From positions 3,264,846 to 3,328,845 of the forward strand of contig JARCOQ010000006.1 in the NCBI GenBank assembly GCA_029207755.1: a stretch of DNA of 64,000 bases. Reading direction: 5' to 3'. The translations under genes and the position numbers were made by a program. Below the pieces are notes generated by a model. That model did not search any database, had not been told where the DNA came from, and saw only the letters and a list, made by a program, of their open reading frames with translations. The stretch is from Chamaea fasciata (lineage: Eukaryota; Chordata; Aves; Passeriformes; Sylviidae). Within the stretch, counting starts at the first letter, position 1. Each line of letters opens with the position of its first letter. This document shows positions 1-12,620 of this stretch, in pieces.

Positions 1-874
1 AGCTGCTAAAAGTTTTTGATACTTTTTGGAACATACCATTCACCTCTTCAGACCTATTTTTCTGTTGTGCCTGCCCAACTGCCTGTTTTATCATTACATT
101 ATAACAGGTTATGGATACATTATTTATTTTATATTCAAGACCTCTTAGCCCCCTTGAATCCTATGAATCATCCTCTATCCCTAAGTGTGTAAATAACACA
201 ATTTCCGTCACCCAAGGTTTCACAGGGAGTTGAATTCAAATCACAAGCTGAGTGTTCAAGTGCCAGAGCTGGGAGTGTGACAACTATTCATATTAACCAC
301 AGTTCTAGGTTTCTGAATGTCACAAAATAAAAGCCTCCTTGCAAATAATTCCAAGAAACTGAATGTCAATCTCAGTTTTCAATCCTTTCATTGAAACCCT
401 TTCCAGAGCACGTTGCCCTCATATTTCTTATTAAGTTAGCCTTTAAATCATTATAAATTCTGGTTTTATAATTACTAAAATAACAGCTTTGTGTTATTGC
501 TTTCATCTGTCCACTGTGGACATAAACATGGCATAATCATACCCACATTTCTTTTTCTTTCTCCAGCACTTCATTTTTATTCATGATCGGTCCCATGTAA
601 AGGGAGAAATTTGTTCTCAGTGTGAAAGCATATGGCCCTTGGAAGAGAAAGAGAAGATGAAGAAAACTGTGCAATGTGTGTCCACTTCAGCCAGAAAAAT
701 AATTCCATTATGATCAAGACTTGATTAAAAAAACCCAACAGTTCACATCTTAAGCAAGAGTAGTAAGAAATCATACAAAACCTGTGGGATGTTTCAGCCT
801 AGTTCCAATTTAAAACCTGTATTAATAGTGCAGTTAGGCCTCTAAAAGCACAACAGTTTCCACAAACCTCCAAA
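1..874. other. non-coding sequence, nothing recognised
   Basis: This stretch is AT-rich unique-looking DNA. The only open frames are short ones without recognisable protein character, such as a 65-codon minus-strand frame at 577-774. I see no repeat family, RNA gene or obvious promoter in it. Confidence 0.6.
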
Positions 875-1180
875 TCCGAGGTAATTAGGGTTTTCAATCA
901 TGACAGTGTTCTTATTGTAATGGCAATTTTGGCAAATAGCAGGTACTCATAGCTCACTGAGGAGTTGCATTCTCACTTGAGACCTGCCATCACCAGCCTA
1001 ATTGCTTCCCAGTGAAACAATAGCATTTTTGTTCAACTACCATCTTTTGTTATTTTGCAATTGGAACTGAATATTGTGAAATTTAACTTCTCTGCTCTAA
1101 GTTACAAAAGAGCTTTTCATGGCATGTTTATAAAATACTGGCATGTACAGTTTTCTCTTGTGTTTACAGAGAGAATGAGC
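875..1180. promoter_or_regulatory. candidate conserved non-coding element
   Basis: What is seen: no simple repeat, no CR1 similarity and no long frame. There are many homeodomain and SOX-like words, including GGTAATTAGG near 880, TATTGTAATGG near 914, CCTAATTGC near 998 and AACAATAG near 1017. This density and lack of low-complexity character is what vertebrate enhancers in gene deserts usually look like. The call is inference from texture. It has not been aligned to another genome, and an unconstrained AT-rich stretch could look similar. Confidence 0.3.
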
Positions 1181-2739
1181 ATTTATTTATCACAAGACCA
1201 AGAGTCTGGGCTTCCTTAAGTTGAAACTCTGTGAAAGTTTTAAAAATACAACACGTAAATGTCACTGGAACCCTTACAGGGTAGATGAGAGGACTAACAA
1301 AAAAGCCACAGGACCTATTCTTGCTTCAGTTACCAGCCAAGACCTTTTATATCGTCAACTGGTTCCACCAGATCTTCTGCGCTTGCAGGCAGTCATGTCT
1401 TAGAGAAATCAGGACTCTATTACTCAGCTGTAAATTTCTGTGAATCATTAGTATTTAGCAATCCCGGGTAAGATTGGCAATGTCAGGGCAGAAACACGAA
1501 GCAAGTTTGAGAGTCCCCATTCTGCACAGAGCAGGTGGGGCAGCAGCAGCCCTTCACCCCAAAGTGGAGACCCTGGTGTTCTGCTCTGCATCCTCAGCCT
1601 GGTGATATTTGTCACAAATTCCAAACACACAACACGTCATTTACCTGTCCCTGTGCAGCCACTCCACAATGGCCACCACAGTGATGCAGACACTATATGA
1701 AGTAAATAATATCAGTACTCACACTGCTTGGTTCTGGATGGTGTATAAGCACTTCTTATATGTGAAGTCAGGGTAGTTTCTTTATTTTCCCTCGCATGTT
1801 ATCTTTGTTTCTTTCCAAAAGCAACTATTTAGGAAAATTTATTCTAGTGTTTTTAATTCTGAGGAGATTTCTACAGTACCTTTGGCTGTATATACATTTA
1901 TTTTTGGTTTCCAGGCTGATTGAATTCCATTACTTAAGCAGAAGAGAAAGAAACTCTTCTATAAGTAAAAATGTCCCAAACTGCCCGTGCATACTACTAT
2001 GGAGCCAATATTTTGATCTGGGGAGAGTCTTGAAGTCATGAATCCTTCTGAGTTAGGACAACTTCACATGAGAATTTCTCAATCTGTCTGAGTAGTGCTT
2101 CTCCCAAAGATCTTGCTTGTGCTACAGTAGCCAAGCTTGAGATCAAAAAAGCAAAAACTACTGTGTTGAGGTCTGCACCTTGCTGAAGACAGCACAAGGG
2201 CTCCAGGAAATCTGCAGATGGAAGAAGGCTTTCCCAGAAGCAGTTGCAATGTGAATTTTTGGTGGCACAGAGGATGCTGGCTGGGTTTGATCTGTCTGTT
2301 AATTTAACTACTTACCCCTTCTACTTTTTGTTATCAGCTGACACAAGCACGCTCTATGTAAAGGAACTTAACGTTGGGAATTGTAGTGACTCTGTAGATC
2401 TGAAAGAAAAGCCACAAAGATTCATTTACAGCAATTGTAAAATTGCTTATTTCATCTTTCTGAAGGGCATAAAGATTATAATTTCTCCTAAATTTAGTTC
2501 TTTGAGGCCATAACCATAGCCATAGCCAGCCTCTTCTATTGTCTAAGTTGAAAGGTATTTAGCATCTACTAATTCCCAAATGATCGGTATTAGAAACAGC
2601 TTTGCAGACACATGCTGGGCAGTCAAATCCAGGATTATAAACCCCCACTTACTGTGTGTGCCTAGTGCTGGGGACCCCAGGTCATTCCTTTCTCACTGGA
2701 AGAGCGATGCTCTTCGTCCATCTTCACCAAGGAAAAAGA
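1181..2739. other. non-coding sequence, nothing recognised
   Basis: Only short frames occur (60 to 89 codons), and none has family resemblance. The interval 1490-1700 is a little richer in G+C. I see no repeat unit or RNA gene. Confidence 0.55.
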
Positions 2740-2967
2740 GCTCTGTTTCCCAAGGGAGCTGATGCAAGATGGGGCCTCAGAGCCCTCTGAGACAAAGTTT
2801 TTCCCCATCTCAAGAGGGAGCAGGTTCAGCTGAGAAATTTCTGCCCATAGGAAGGAAGAGAAGTTGATCCCAGGAGCTCTTTGAGGGGATTCTTTCTGTT
2901 TAAGGGGAACAAAAGACACATACCTAGAGCCAGCTGGGGTCCAGAACTCCTCTGATTCCAGCCACAT
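2740..2967 (-). pseudogene. possible decayed retroelement ORF piece
   Basis: A 101-codon minus-strand frame runs from 2967 to 2662. Its middle contains FVPLKQKESPQRAPGINFSS followed by a hydrophobic, Leu-rich stretch and the segment VSEGSEAPSC. That layout reminds me of the linker region of an ORF1-like protein scattered through bird genomes by retroelements: a basic stretch, then a Ser/Pro stretch, then a short aromatic/leucine box. The recognition is from memory and by eye. No start region or catalytic motif can be seen, and flanking frames on the same strand (3366-2924) are broken into overlapping pieces, as expected for an old insertion. The alternative is a chance frame, which in 64 kb is not unlikely at this length. 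Confidence 0.22.
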
Positions 2968-3569
2968 GGCCCCCTGGAGTAGATGTGGTCAGTTGATGTG
3001 GCCAGCCACTGCACACCAGCTGCCTGTGTGCCAGTATCAGGCCAAGTAAGAGGATCACCCCGCGCAACAATGACCCTGTGTAGATCATGAGTGCTTTTCT
3101 AGTCAAAACAGTCCTCAGGGAAGCCAAGGGCCCTGTCTGGCAGCCCAGCAGAGGTCCATGTGCCAGGGGATGTGGATGCATTTAAAGACACAAGCAACAA
3201 TATTCCCCAGAACAAGTGGAGAGAGCAACTGCTTGGAGAACAGGCAAACAGTGTAGGGACAGGTACCATGGGTACCTCCATCAGGTAACAAAGAGGAAAT
3301 GGTTCTGGGAAGGGAAACAAAAGCAGTAAGCCATGGCTTTTCCTCCCCAAAGTATTTTCCTTTCACAGGATTACTTGGGGATCCCCAAGGAAACTTCTGA
3401 GCCCACTATAGGACAGGGAAGTCTCCCCACCTGAACTTGGATAAGCATTATTTAACTGACCTAATTCACTGTAAAGAATCATCTTTTATTGTACCAATAT
3501 CAGAAGAACCAGTTATTTACCAACCATCCCATTTGCAATGATAGGGAGTGAAAAGGGAGTAAGTTTGAA
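2968..3569. other. non-coding sequence, overlapping minus-strand frames
   Basis: Three overlapping minus-strand frames of 83 to 85 codons lie between 2924 and 3366. None resembles a known domain. They may be upstream parts of the decayed element proposed at 2740-2967, or chance. From 3370 to 3569 I see nothing. Confidence 0.4.
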
Positions 3570-3960
3570 ATGGATTATGCGTTGTAAATTCCCTAGTGCT
3601 GCTCTTCTCTGGCCTGGCCCGATACACGTTTTTAACTGATACTGCTGGAATGAAACCTGGGCCCTGCATTTTATGGCGCTGTTCATAAGTTATACCTTGC
3701 TCGGCTCATTTGGATGAAATGGCCTAGGACTCCAGCTCTGAAGCAGCATCATACTCTCTGGATTTAATTTAACTTCAAAAAGTAAATAGCCTGTTTTGTT
3801 TTGACGTCAAAATAGTTCTGATGCTAGAGTGGTTGATATCCGAGGGACTTGGCCATCAAAGCCCAGTTGCTGTCAACATGCCCACTATTAAAGCCAAGTT
3901 TTTAATCTACTTTCCAGAAATATATGACAAACTGTCCTCCTTCACATATGCATAATTTTT
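3570..3960. promoter_or_regulatory. candidate conserved non-coding element with a full CRE
   Basis: This block keeps several CpG dinucleotides in otherwise CpG-poor DNA, for example GATTATGCGTTG near 3573, GATACACG near 3621, TTTATGGCGCTGTTC near 3670 and CTTGCTCGGCTC near 3696. A perfect cAMP-response palindrome, TGACGTCA, sits at 3802-3809. There is no repeat similarity and no usable frame. Preserved CpGs together with an intact regulatory palindrome suggest purifying selection. This is the block I would align first. Function and target gene are unknown. Confidence 0.4.
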
Positions 3961-4896
3961 AACATTCACGTTGCTGGTACAGAGCCAGAGCTGCTGTGTT
4001 AGATGTACTCATTAGGATCCCAAATGGCTCTGCTAAAACCAGTGGGAGCTGTTTTATTCTGCCTGTTGGAGCAATAGAAAACTGGGATGCTGTGGCTGTG
4101 CTGTGCAGTAAATGTGCCTTTACCTGGACATATGTCCCAAAGGTTGCTCTGGGGACCAATACAAAACATGTAGAGTACATGACTGTGCGGCTCTAGCAAG
4201 CTGTCCTGTGCTCTTCTGTTAGAGCTTCTCTACGCTGAAAATAAATACCTACCTTTCACTCAGCCGACAATGTGAGCGTCTTAACTGAAGCCATAAGGGA
4301 GGACAGGTAGATATGGAACCACCCTGGCCCTGTGTTGATAACAGTGGCACATTGCACGTATCGAAGAAAGGACTCACAGCTGTTGAAGTCTCACTACAAA
4401 GCATTGTTCTGTGCTGCCTACTGGCTCCCTTCTGTGGAGATGTTTCTCTCACACCGTTTCCTTCAGATCTGTCTCCTTGCAATGAGGCAGGTTGCTGTCA
4501 TGGACATGCTGTCTTTGGTTCAGCTGGTTCTGCAGCATTGTCTTCAGTGAAAACTCTGGTGAAATCGGAATTTTCAGGCCTTGAATGTGATGTGGAGCAT
4601 CTCAATTTATTGATTAGAATGATTTTAATTTTTATTAGATTGGAATTAGCCACTGGTTTTTAAGTATAAAAAGAGTTTTTCTTATAAAAAACGATGAAAA
4701 GGACAAAACTGATGTAACACATTTTCATTTCTTCCTCATTCTGCCCTCAATGGCAGCCAATCCAATTTTGCAAAAAAAGGTTTCATTAGTTTGATATTCC
4801 CTAATTTCTTCTCCTCTTGGTCTTATGTAACTGTAAGCAGGAGAAAGTGAGATTTCTTCTTCCTTCTTAGCCATTCTTATCTGAGCTCTCCTCTGC
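3961..4896. other. non-coding sequence, short overlapping frames
   Basis: Frames of 66 to 116 codons overlap on both strands (for example 4313-4663 plus, 4249-4482 minus), which is the pattern of chance ORFs in moderately GC-rich DNA. No domain is recognisable. From about 4600 the sequence becomes AT-rich. Confidence 0.5.
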
Positions 4897-4912
4897 AAAA
4901 AAAAAAAAAAAA
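4897..4912 (+). repeat. poly(A) tract, 16 bases
   Basis: An uninterrupted run of sixteen A follows CTCTGC. No AATAAA lies within 40 bases upstream, so it reads as a simple homopolymer and not as a retrocopy tail. Confidence 0.9.
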
Positions 4913-7900
4913 GTTAGATGCTCCACAGAGAGATGGAAACAGGAGAGTTCAGTGAGGCGGCCCAAACATCTTACGCCCCTAAATGCCCCATGATTATCTG
5001 GGACATGCAATGTGCCAGCAGATGGGATGCAGACCTACAGGGTCCTGGGCTCTGTTGGACTGGCAGCTGGAGGGGATGAAAAATACCTGAAGGCTCTTCA
5101 TCAGTAGCAGATGCCTTTGCTTCAGGAACTGAAGGAAGCCTCAGAGCCCTGTGATCAGCCTCTGCATTGTGCTGTTTGCCTCACCTTTCACCATCACTAC
5201 AGCTGAGCTTATAAAATTTTGGCTTTAATATAGTTCCAGAAATCTGAATTTGCTCCTGGCCAATGGTTCAGCGCATAGCAAAGAGCAAAAGTAAATATTT
5301 TTAATATCTTGATATATCTTTGCTATAAAGAGGAAACAGAAAACGACATGCCAGCTATTTTACTGGGTCATTGCAAAATCCGTATCTCCCCCATGCAGCA
5401 ATCGTTAATGCAGTGGGAGCCATACGGTAACATTCAGTTCAGGATCTTTAGCATGATATCATATGCTGTGAGATTTGCTTTGTCAGGGAGGAGGGGACTT
5501 GAGAAATCCAATGAGCTGAAAACACAAGCAGGGCAGAGAGAGGGAAACTGAACTGAGTATCAACAAAACCTTTCTTTTCAAGCACCTTTACCTCCTGGAG
5601 CATAAAGGTAGGCGAAAAAAAGGAGATGTGTGAGTTGTCTCAGAGCCCATTTAAGTGGTTTTTGTCTTATCATCAGAGGAATAAGGAAGCAGTGGGACTC
5701 AGGTCAGGATCAAGAGTGTATTTTAAGTGCTTTTTCCCCCTCAGGAATCATTCTGGGAAAGGCAGATGAGAGAGAGGAGAAAAACTAGACAGAGTCTTGA
5801 CAGGGCATTTGTAAGTGCTCCTTTTTCCTTTTGCTTTTGAATTTTATATTTAACTTGTTTCATATGGAGGGAGAAGAGACTGAGGCTGTGGAATTCACAG
5901 AAAACCACTCCTGGAGAGCTCTTTGATATTTCTGCCTTTTCCCTTGTCATTGAGAGAGATACAAAGAATTGGTGGGAGACTGAAAGAAAAAGCCCAGACT
6001 TGTGAAAGCACTGTATGTGTAGTCCCTGAGAAGATTCCAGGCCAAATCCTGACATCATTACCAAAATGAATTGTATCTTTCCACACCAGCTACTCCAAGG
6101 GATTTAAATGGGGATGTTCTGTGTCCCTAAGAATAACAGAATCAAGCTACCTGGCAAGTTCACAATATTTATATGCGCAGACCCTCTCCACATTGGTCAG
6201 CTTGGGAAAGGGGTAGAAATGCCACGTATTGAAAGGTATTCCATTGAGAGAAGAGACACTGGAGAACTTAAATTTGAAGACTTTAGACAATATTTAGGCT
6301 TCTATTAATGCTGTCTGAATGGAAATTTGGATAGGTAATAGTAGTATTTAAAAGCCCCAGGAAAAAAAGATAATAATTTCACAGAAAAAAAAATGTAATT
6401 AGTTTTTAAATAAGATGGAATTTTATCCTCAGGGAGGCAGGTCACAAATCTCCCATTCCTCAGATAAAAATCAAACTTTCATTTGTGATTTTTCTGCAGA
6501 GCTCCCCAAGCTACAGCACAGAACAGGAGACACACAGAAGACAAAAGAAAAAAAATCCTCAAGAACTTCTTATTCTGAAGCATACTTTCTAACAAGGTGG
6601 TCATATTTGTTGATGCCAAGGGTGATATAACGTTCTTAATGATCACCACCACAAATTATTCCTCAAATCAAAATATGCTCTTATTTTCATGTGAGTAGCT
6701 GTCTCCTCTTTCTGTTCCAATAAGCCCTCTTCTCCCAGCAATAGCAAATAGACTAATGAAAATGTGATTTCTCCTTAAGTAACTTTTTAAAATTTATATC
6801 TTTAGACCACTATGGCTAAAAATGTGTCATCACGATATGAGCCCTATTAGATACACCACCAAAATCATGTGATCATGTTTGATTTTGTGACCACTAAATA
6901 GATACTTGGACAACAATTACTCTGTCTACTTAACCAGATCTTAAAGATAGCTCAAGTGAATTTGAAATTTCATCTCACTGTAAATTGATTTAGAGTCTTT
7001 GTTATTTGCATGTCTGATTTTTCAATACTCATAAAATTTACTTTCCTTCTCAGTGTGAGCAAAAATGTTTAATTGTTTTCTAAAGCGTTCATTTTTTCAA
7101 GGAGGAATCTTTAAAAGTAAAAAACCCTGAAAAGCAGGAGCATAGTCCATGCCTGTATAAGGTGAGCAGGTAGAGCATGCACAATCTACCCAAAGTACTC
7201 AAAGCATATTAAAGGTAAACAAAATTAAAAATAAATCACCACACTGGGGTTTTTTGGGGTGGCTTCAAAACTCTGAATTTCAAAGAAGGATTCTTTAATG
7301 TGTTTGAGTTGTCCTTTCATTGATGAGGTCTGGGAACCAAAGTGGTGACCAACCCACATGTCTCAAAGTAACCTAAATGGTTCTATAAATTACATCCTGG
7401 CAAACCTGCCCAGGAGCACTGCTAAAGTCCCTCAAAGGCAATTTCTAATCTGGAAAATATTGATAGAGGCATTCTCTCTAACAAGAGAAGTCTACTTGGT
7501 GAAGTCAAAACAACCCCTGAAGTTGCATTAACCTCAGCAGAGGTTTATTCAAAGGCAGCAAGGGAAGAAATCTCATTTTTCAGTATTCTTAGAAGGAAAC
7601 AGTTCTGGCTTTCATTGTAGGGATGAAATATATGAATGATACCACATCCCAATGCCTTTCCTGCATAACTGAGAAGGAGTGAATAATCTGAATGTTTAGT
7701 ATTTGTCAAAATAAAACATTTCAATTCAGAGTAAAAGAATTATTTTGTTTAGACCAAAAATGTTGACATTTTCAAGTTCTGTTTGTAATCCACATGAAGA
7801 CAAATGTCAAAATTGCCCAATGTCCTGTGAAATGGAACTTCTGTCCCCTTTGTCCTTTGCTTGAAGCAATGAGATATTAAGTGTGAGAGGATGAATTAGT

Positions 7901-10645
7901 GCTCATGTCTGTTCAGTCCTAGCTATCTACATTCAAGAAAAGTTTCAGTTACTTCCAGTCATGATGACAACTTATGATTAGTTCCAGCTGCAGTGTTGAC
8001 ATCTGTCTACTGCAAACTGAAGAGACTGTCAGTTCACCCGTTAGCAGCAATTCAGCTGGGTTTGAGTGCAGCATGGCAACTTCAAACCAAAACAAGTGTC
8101 TTAAAACCAGTTACAAAGGCTCATACGCTCCATTCTCCTTAAGATGCCATTACAGTGAAGGACTGTCCTTGATATTTTGGAAGGAAGCTTGGTCTTCAGA
8201 TCTTTACTGAAACGAGGCAATTTCAAAGTTTCTTTCCTCTATTTCTTTTCAAATGGAAAATGTCTGCTCTGAAATCTCATTAGCCTTCAATATTTTTACC
8301 CTACTATTAGCTCTTAAAGAATTTGAAAGTAGAAAGGAATACAGACTACTTACCTTGGATTCACTTGGATTTTTCTTGACTTTCGCACCTTTTAAAAATA
8401 ACTTTGGACTTAGGATATTTTTGGCAAGGCTTCTGAGGACCTGTCTGCCAGAAAAGAAAACAAAATTACTGATCTGGTGAGAAGCAGATGGATTATAAAA
8501 GGTACCTGGCACAGAATAGATGTGAAAATGAAGAGCAGAGAACAAATCTCTGGTTGCAGTCTTTCAGGAAAGTGTTCCATTGACCATGAGGATTACCAGA
8601 AAAAGGGTCCTCCATTTCTTACACATGCAGTAAATATTAATGGTTTCAGGAAATCAGGGATGACTTTCGCCTGTGGAAGTGCATATATGGTTTCTTACTA
8701 CTGCACAATGAAGTCTCTGCCCTCTCCTGGTTGGAGACAATTATTTCCCAGTTCTTCCATGCCTGCTGGTTCTTGTGGCGTCTCCAAGGCTGAACTCACA
8801 CCACTGGCAGACTCCCTGATCCATCACATCACCTTCATGCTGGAGCAGCCCCTGGATCAGGGTGGGAGTTAGTCTGCTACACAACAACACTCAGGGGCAG
8901 AGAAGGGAACCCAAATGCCACCAACAGAGTGGATGGACACAGATGGACCAAGCCACACAGTGCTCCAAACATGAGCTCATGCTCTCATGTCACCTGTGGG
9001 AGCACGACAGAAGAGACCATGACAGAACCTCTGTTTCCTTTCCTTTGTGGTCTTGCCTTTGGAAAACTGCTGAGATAATAACCCAATGAGAAACTTCTCT
9101 CCTGACAGATGATTTAAGGAAAGCTCATCGACCTACAAAAATGGTAATGCAGCTTTCACTTTGAAGAACTGTTTCTGCATATCCCTAATGAAATCCATTG
9201 TTCTCTTGGATTTTTCTAGAAGAAATAATTTATTTTTTCAATAAGTTGGATAGTATTCTTAGCTAAAAATCTGTAAAAATATTCAAGACTGCTTTCTCTT
9301 CTTTATTTTCTCGTCAACGTCATGCTTTGACTCTGTCAACATGCCATGCAGTTCTTGTGAGAACTTGCATTTTCCATGCATGCTCAGTTTGTATGTACAC
9401 AGCTGTGCCACACCCATACAACTGGTGCCATGCACTGTTTACAAATGTTTGGTTCCCAGGAGTGCCTTTCGTGGGGACACTGTCATCAGCAGAGGTGTTG
9501 CTGCAGATTTCAAACCTAATATTTTTTATAGCCATGCAACATACAAAAGCTTCCAGTTCTGAGCTCAGATCTAGAGCTCCTGGAGGGCCAGTACCAAGGC
9601 TGTAAGACTCAAGCTTTAAACGAAGACATTTTGATGGGTGGACACAAGACGTTTTAAGACACACTTCTGAATCTGAGCTATCTTAGCTCTCTTCCAAAGT
9701 AACCTGAAGGTAGTTACTCAAAATTTTCTTCTTGACCTCTGCTTGGGAAAGATAGGCTGATCTAAAATTTAGCGGCCATAAATCAGATCTAGCTTCACTC
9801 CTAATGTGGCTATTGTAACAGATGAATACCGCATACCAACAGAACCTCCTACACCATAAAGATATCTATTATAAATTTAATTCTAATATTCTATTTTTGG
9901 TAGTTAGGATCCCGACTCTGGTCTTACATGCACTGGTTTTATACCAGTGTGGTTTCATTTACATCAATGGACTTAGTCTCTGGTTTTCGGATGTACGTGG
10001 GCACACTTCATTGAAACATGGCACAGAGTAGCAGGAATAATTGAAAAGTTCCTTAGGCATGGAGTACCGGTGCCAACAGAGTCCCACTTCCCCTTTGCAA
10101 GGTGACCATGGCTATTTCACAGTGAGTCAGAGCCGAGGCAAGAAAGAGCAGCACTGAGTGGAGGGAAGATGCTGAAACATTAAAGGCAGAAGCATGTAAC
10201 TGGTACAAGGCATGAACAGAGATGCTTTGCTGTACGGGAGAGTCAGGAAAGCAGAGCATTGACATGGACACCTGTGGCATTAAAGGATAAACCAATCCTC
10301 AGTACTGGGCTGACCCTCTGGGAGCATATGACCCACCTCAGAGGGATTTTTCCTCCATGACCAAAACACTGTTCTGGGAAACTACTTCACCACAGAGGGA
10401 TTCTTGCTTTTCTGTTTTTTCCCCAGTTTTGCCTAATACCAGAAACTGTGCAAATACAATGCCACTGTACTGGCTAGAGGCTATGAGGATATAGGAGAGG
10501 AAAAGCCATACCTGCCTCATACCAGCCCTACTCCATCGTAACACAATCAATGCCCACAGAGGCAGACTCTGAGAGCCAGGAATTATCTTTTACTTCAGAT
10601 TTACTTTAGTCACTTTAAGCCCCTGCTGACTTTTAGAACAAGGAA
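4913..10645. other. non-coding sequence, nothing recognised
   Basis: In 5.7 kb I find no CR1, LTR or DNA-transposon similarity, no RNA gene and no frame that reads like a protein. The longest is the 131-codon frame at 8477-8872 plus. One 8-bp inverted repeat (CAAAATCA at 6860-6867 against TGATTTTG at 6880-6887) is probably chance. Overlapping frames on both strands at 9320-9664 encode nothing recognisable. Confidence 0.5.
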
Positions 10646-10677
10646 TTTTTTTTTCTTTTTTCTTTTTTTTTTTTTTT
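10646..10677 (+). repeat. T-rich low-complexity tract
   Basis: Thirty-two bases are all T except for two single C interruptions (10655 and 10662). On the minus strand this is an A-rich tract. The bases just 3' of it do not give a convincing reversed polyadenylation signal. Confidence 0.9.
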
Positions 10678-11503
10678 ACAAAGTGTAGAAATTTATGACT
10701 TAGATGTGAGATGGAGTGAAACGATGAGTTGTTCTTGCTTGATGGGTGTCACCAGAGCATCATGCACTGTGCTAATTTCTCAGCTTGTGAATAGACATAT
10801 TTAGACTGACAGTTGAAAGTGGGCTGCAGATTCCACTTAAAACATGTTTTTCGTGCTGAGTAATAAGGGCTAAACACAAACCAAATCTGGCAGTTAAACT
10901 AGGCACTTAAACCTTTCATAGTGTTGTCAAACACTATAATCCTTCAAAAATCTGAGTTTGAATAGCCTCAATATTTTATTTAATGAATTTTAAATCCTGT
11001 AATTACCATAATTAAGACACTCCTTTTGGATCATGTCAGTGTGCTGCTCAAAGAGAGAGAAAGCTGTAGGCTATTTTCACTAAAGATTTTCCTGAATGCA
11101 AATGATACATACAGCTCATTTTGAATTCTTTATGATGTCATTTGGGGGAGCATTTTTAAATTGGTGTGGAAACTCTATAACACCATCTAAGGAAAAACTT
11201 AGATGGAAAGAGCCTTATTGTCTCAAACAGTGACTCTTCCTGTGCTGGCTGTGCACCTAATATGGATATTTTATTTAGATGAGAAAGTCATGATACAATG
11301 GATAGGCTGCCCTGGCCTAGGCAACACCTCCATCCCAAAAGAACCTCCATCCACATTCTTATTTCCCTTATCCTCATTTCCTTTGGCCTTGGATTCCAGG
11401 GCCTCATGTCTACTGTATAAGGGCATCTGGAGAGGTGGGGTGAGTTGGGAGTGGATTCTCCTGCCACCTCAAACAGAACCCCTTTACACTCCCCTCCATT
11501 TCT
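10678..11503. other. non-coding sequence, nothing recognised
   Basis: From 10678 to 11200 this is AT-rich with no features. From about 11200 the G+C content rises and frames open on both strands (11203-11505 plus, 100 codons; 11734-11288 minus, 148 codons). The minus-strand frame leads into the retroelement fragment at 11504-11665. Confidence 0.5.
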
Positions 11504-11665
11504 AAGGTCCTGCTGGTGAGAGTCCCTAATACCCCTTAGCCTCTCTCCTTTATCTCCCAGCTCCACCACCAGGCTGAGCAAATCACTGACCTGACCACAC
11601 CCCACAGATCTGTTCTCCCAGATGACGTCTGAGAGCAGAACCAGGCTCTGGCACTCCTTGCAGCC
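11504..11665 (-). pseudogene. fragment of a bird retroelement ORF1-like protein
   Basis: The 148-codon minus-strand frame 11734-11288 has, at residues 25-77, a Cys-x2-Cys pair (C25, C28), a third Cys at 46, and then a heptad-like acidic/leucine segment ending in GERLRGIRDSHQQDL. A cysteine cluster followed by a short coiled coil with a motif of the type E-R-L-R-x-I-R-[ED] is, to my recollection, the signature of the first ORF of a retroelement family (CR1-type or a gag-like relative) repeated widely in bird genomes. Upstream and downstream residues no longer match, and no reverse transcriptase is nearby, so this would be a dead fragment. The family name is not settled. The match is by eye only. 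Confidence 0.4.
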
Positions 11666-12620
11666 GGAGAAGTGGGATCCTGAACGCTTTTGTGGTACTC
11701 CCTCTGGGTGGCCACATCCTTTTCTGCTGCACACAGAGGAAAAAAACTTTTCTCCACGTGGACACTATACCTACACTTTCTCAGAGTGAGGGCCATGACC
11801 ACCAGCTGTGGAGAAATTGAAGTTCATAGGAGCAGGTATGATTATATCAACAGGTAGAAAATTAGGGTTGCTTGTGGCTCAGTGCCCATGGTACTTGGTA
11901 TTTAGCAGTTTAAAAGGTTTTTACAGGAAACAAACCAGTATCTCTGAGGGAAAATCCTGCTTCATGCCCAAACCTGCAATTCCCAGCCTCCTCTAAGGCA
12001 TCTCCAAGGAAAGCATATGGAGCATGATGCTCATTTGTACTAAAAGCTGCAACCAGCTATACCCCCCCTGTGTAAATTAACACCAATCAAACTACAGTAG
12101 ATATTGGCTGATTTAATTTAAATGGCTACAAGTTATGAAACAGGAATTTATACAGGAAGAAAACGCTTTTTTCATTTCTAGGCATAATAGGAAATAAAGG
12201 AGGTTTATATTTTATGAGGAAGGTTACAATCAAAATCAGTAGTTGAAGGTATCAGAAAAAAAGGTTCTTTAGCAACATGTAGTATTGAAACTTTAAATTG
12301 GTATTCCTTCACCTGTATTCTGCAGGTGGAGGTGAGTTGCGATTTCAACCAGCTTACGGTTTCCTAATTAAGCATAAAATTATTTAACACTTTTTTTCTG
12401 CAGTGAAGATTTGTAGTGAAGCCTGGATGAGTTAAGTGGCTAAATCTCATGAACCTTCAGTGCTCATCTAAGTCTTAAAGTTTAGTTAAATCTTTATAAC
12501 CTAAATATATATTCCCAGCCCCTAACTGTTGAATTGCACTTTTTTATTCTGATTTTAAATGGTAAACAACATAGAAATGAAAAATGCTAAGTGAGTACTT
12601 CTGTTGATAAATACCGTTTT
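11666..12620. other. non-coding sequence
   Basis: The 11666-11810 part may be the worn N-terminal side of the neighbouring retroelement fragment: a minus-strand frame continues to 11802 in another phase, consistent with frameshift decay. The rest, to 12620, is AT-rich with no recognisable feature. Confidence 0.45.

Noticed and set aside
6860..6887. 8-bp inverted repeat CAAAATCA/TGATTTTG
   Set aside because: Stems this short are expected many times by chance in 64 kb of AT-rich DNA.
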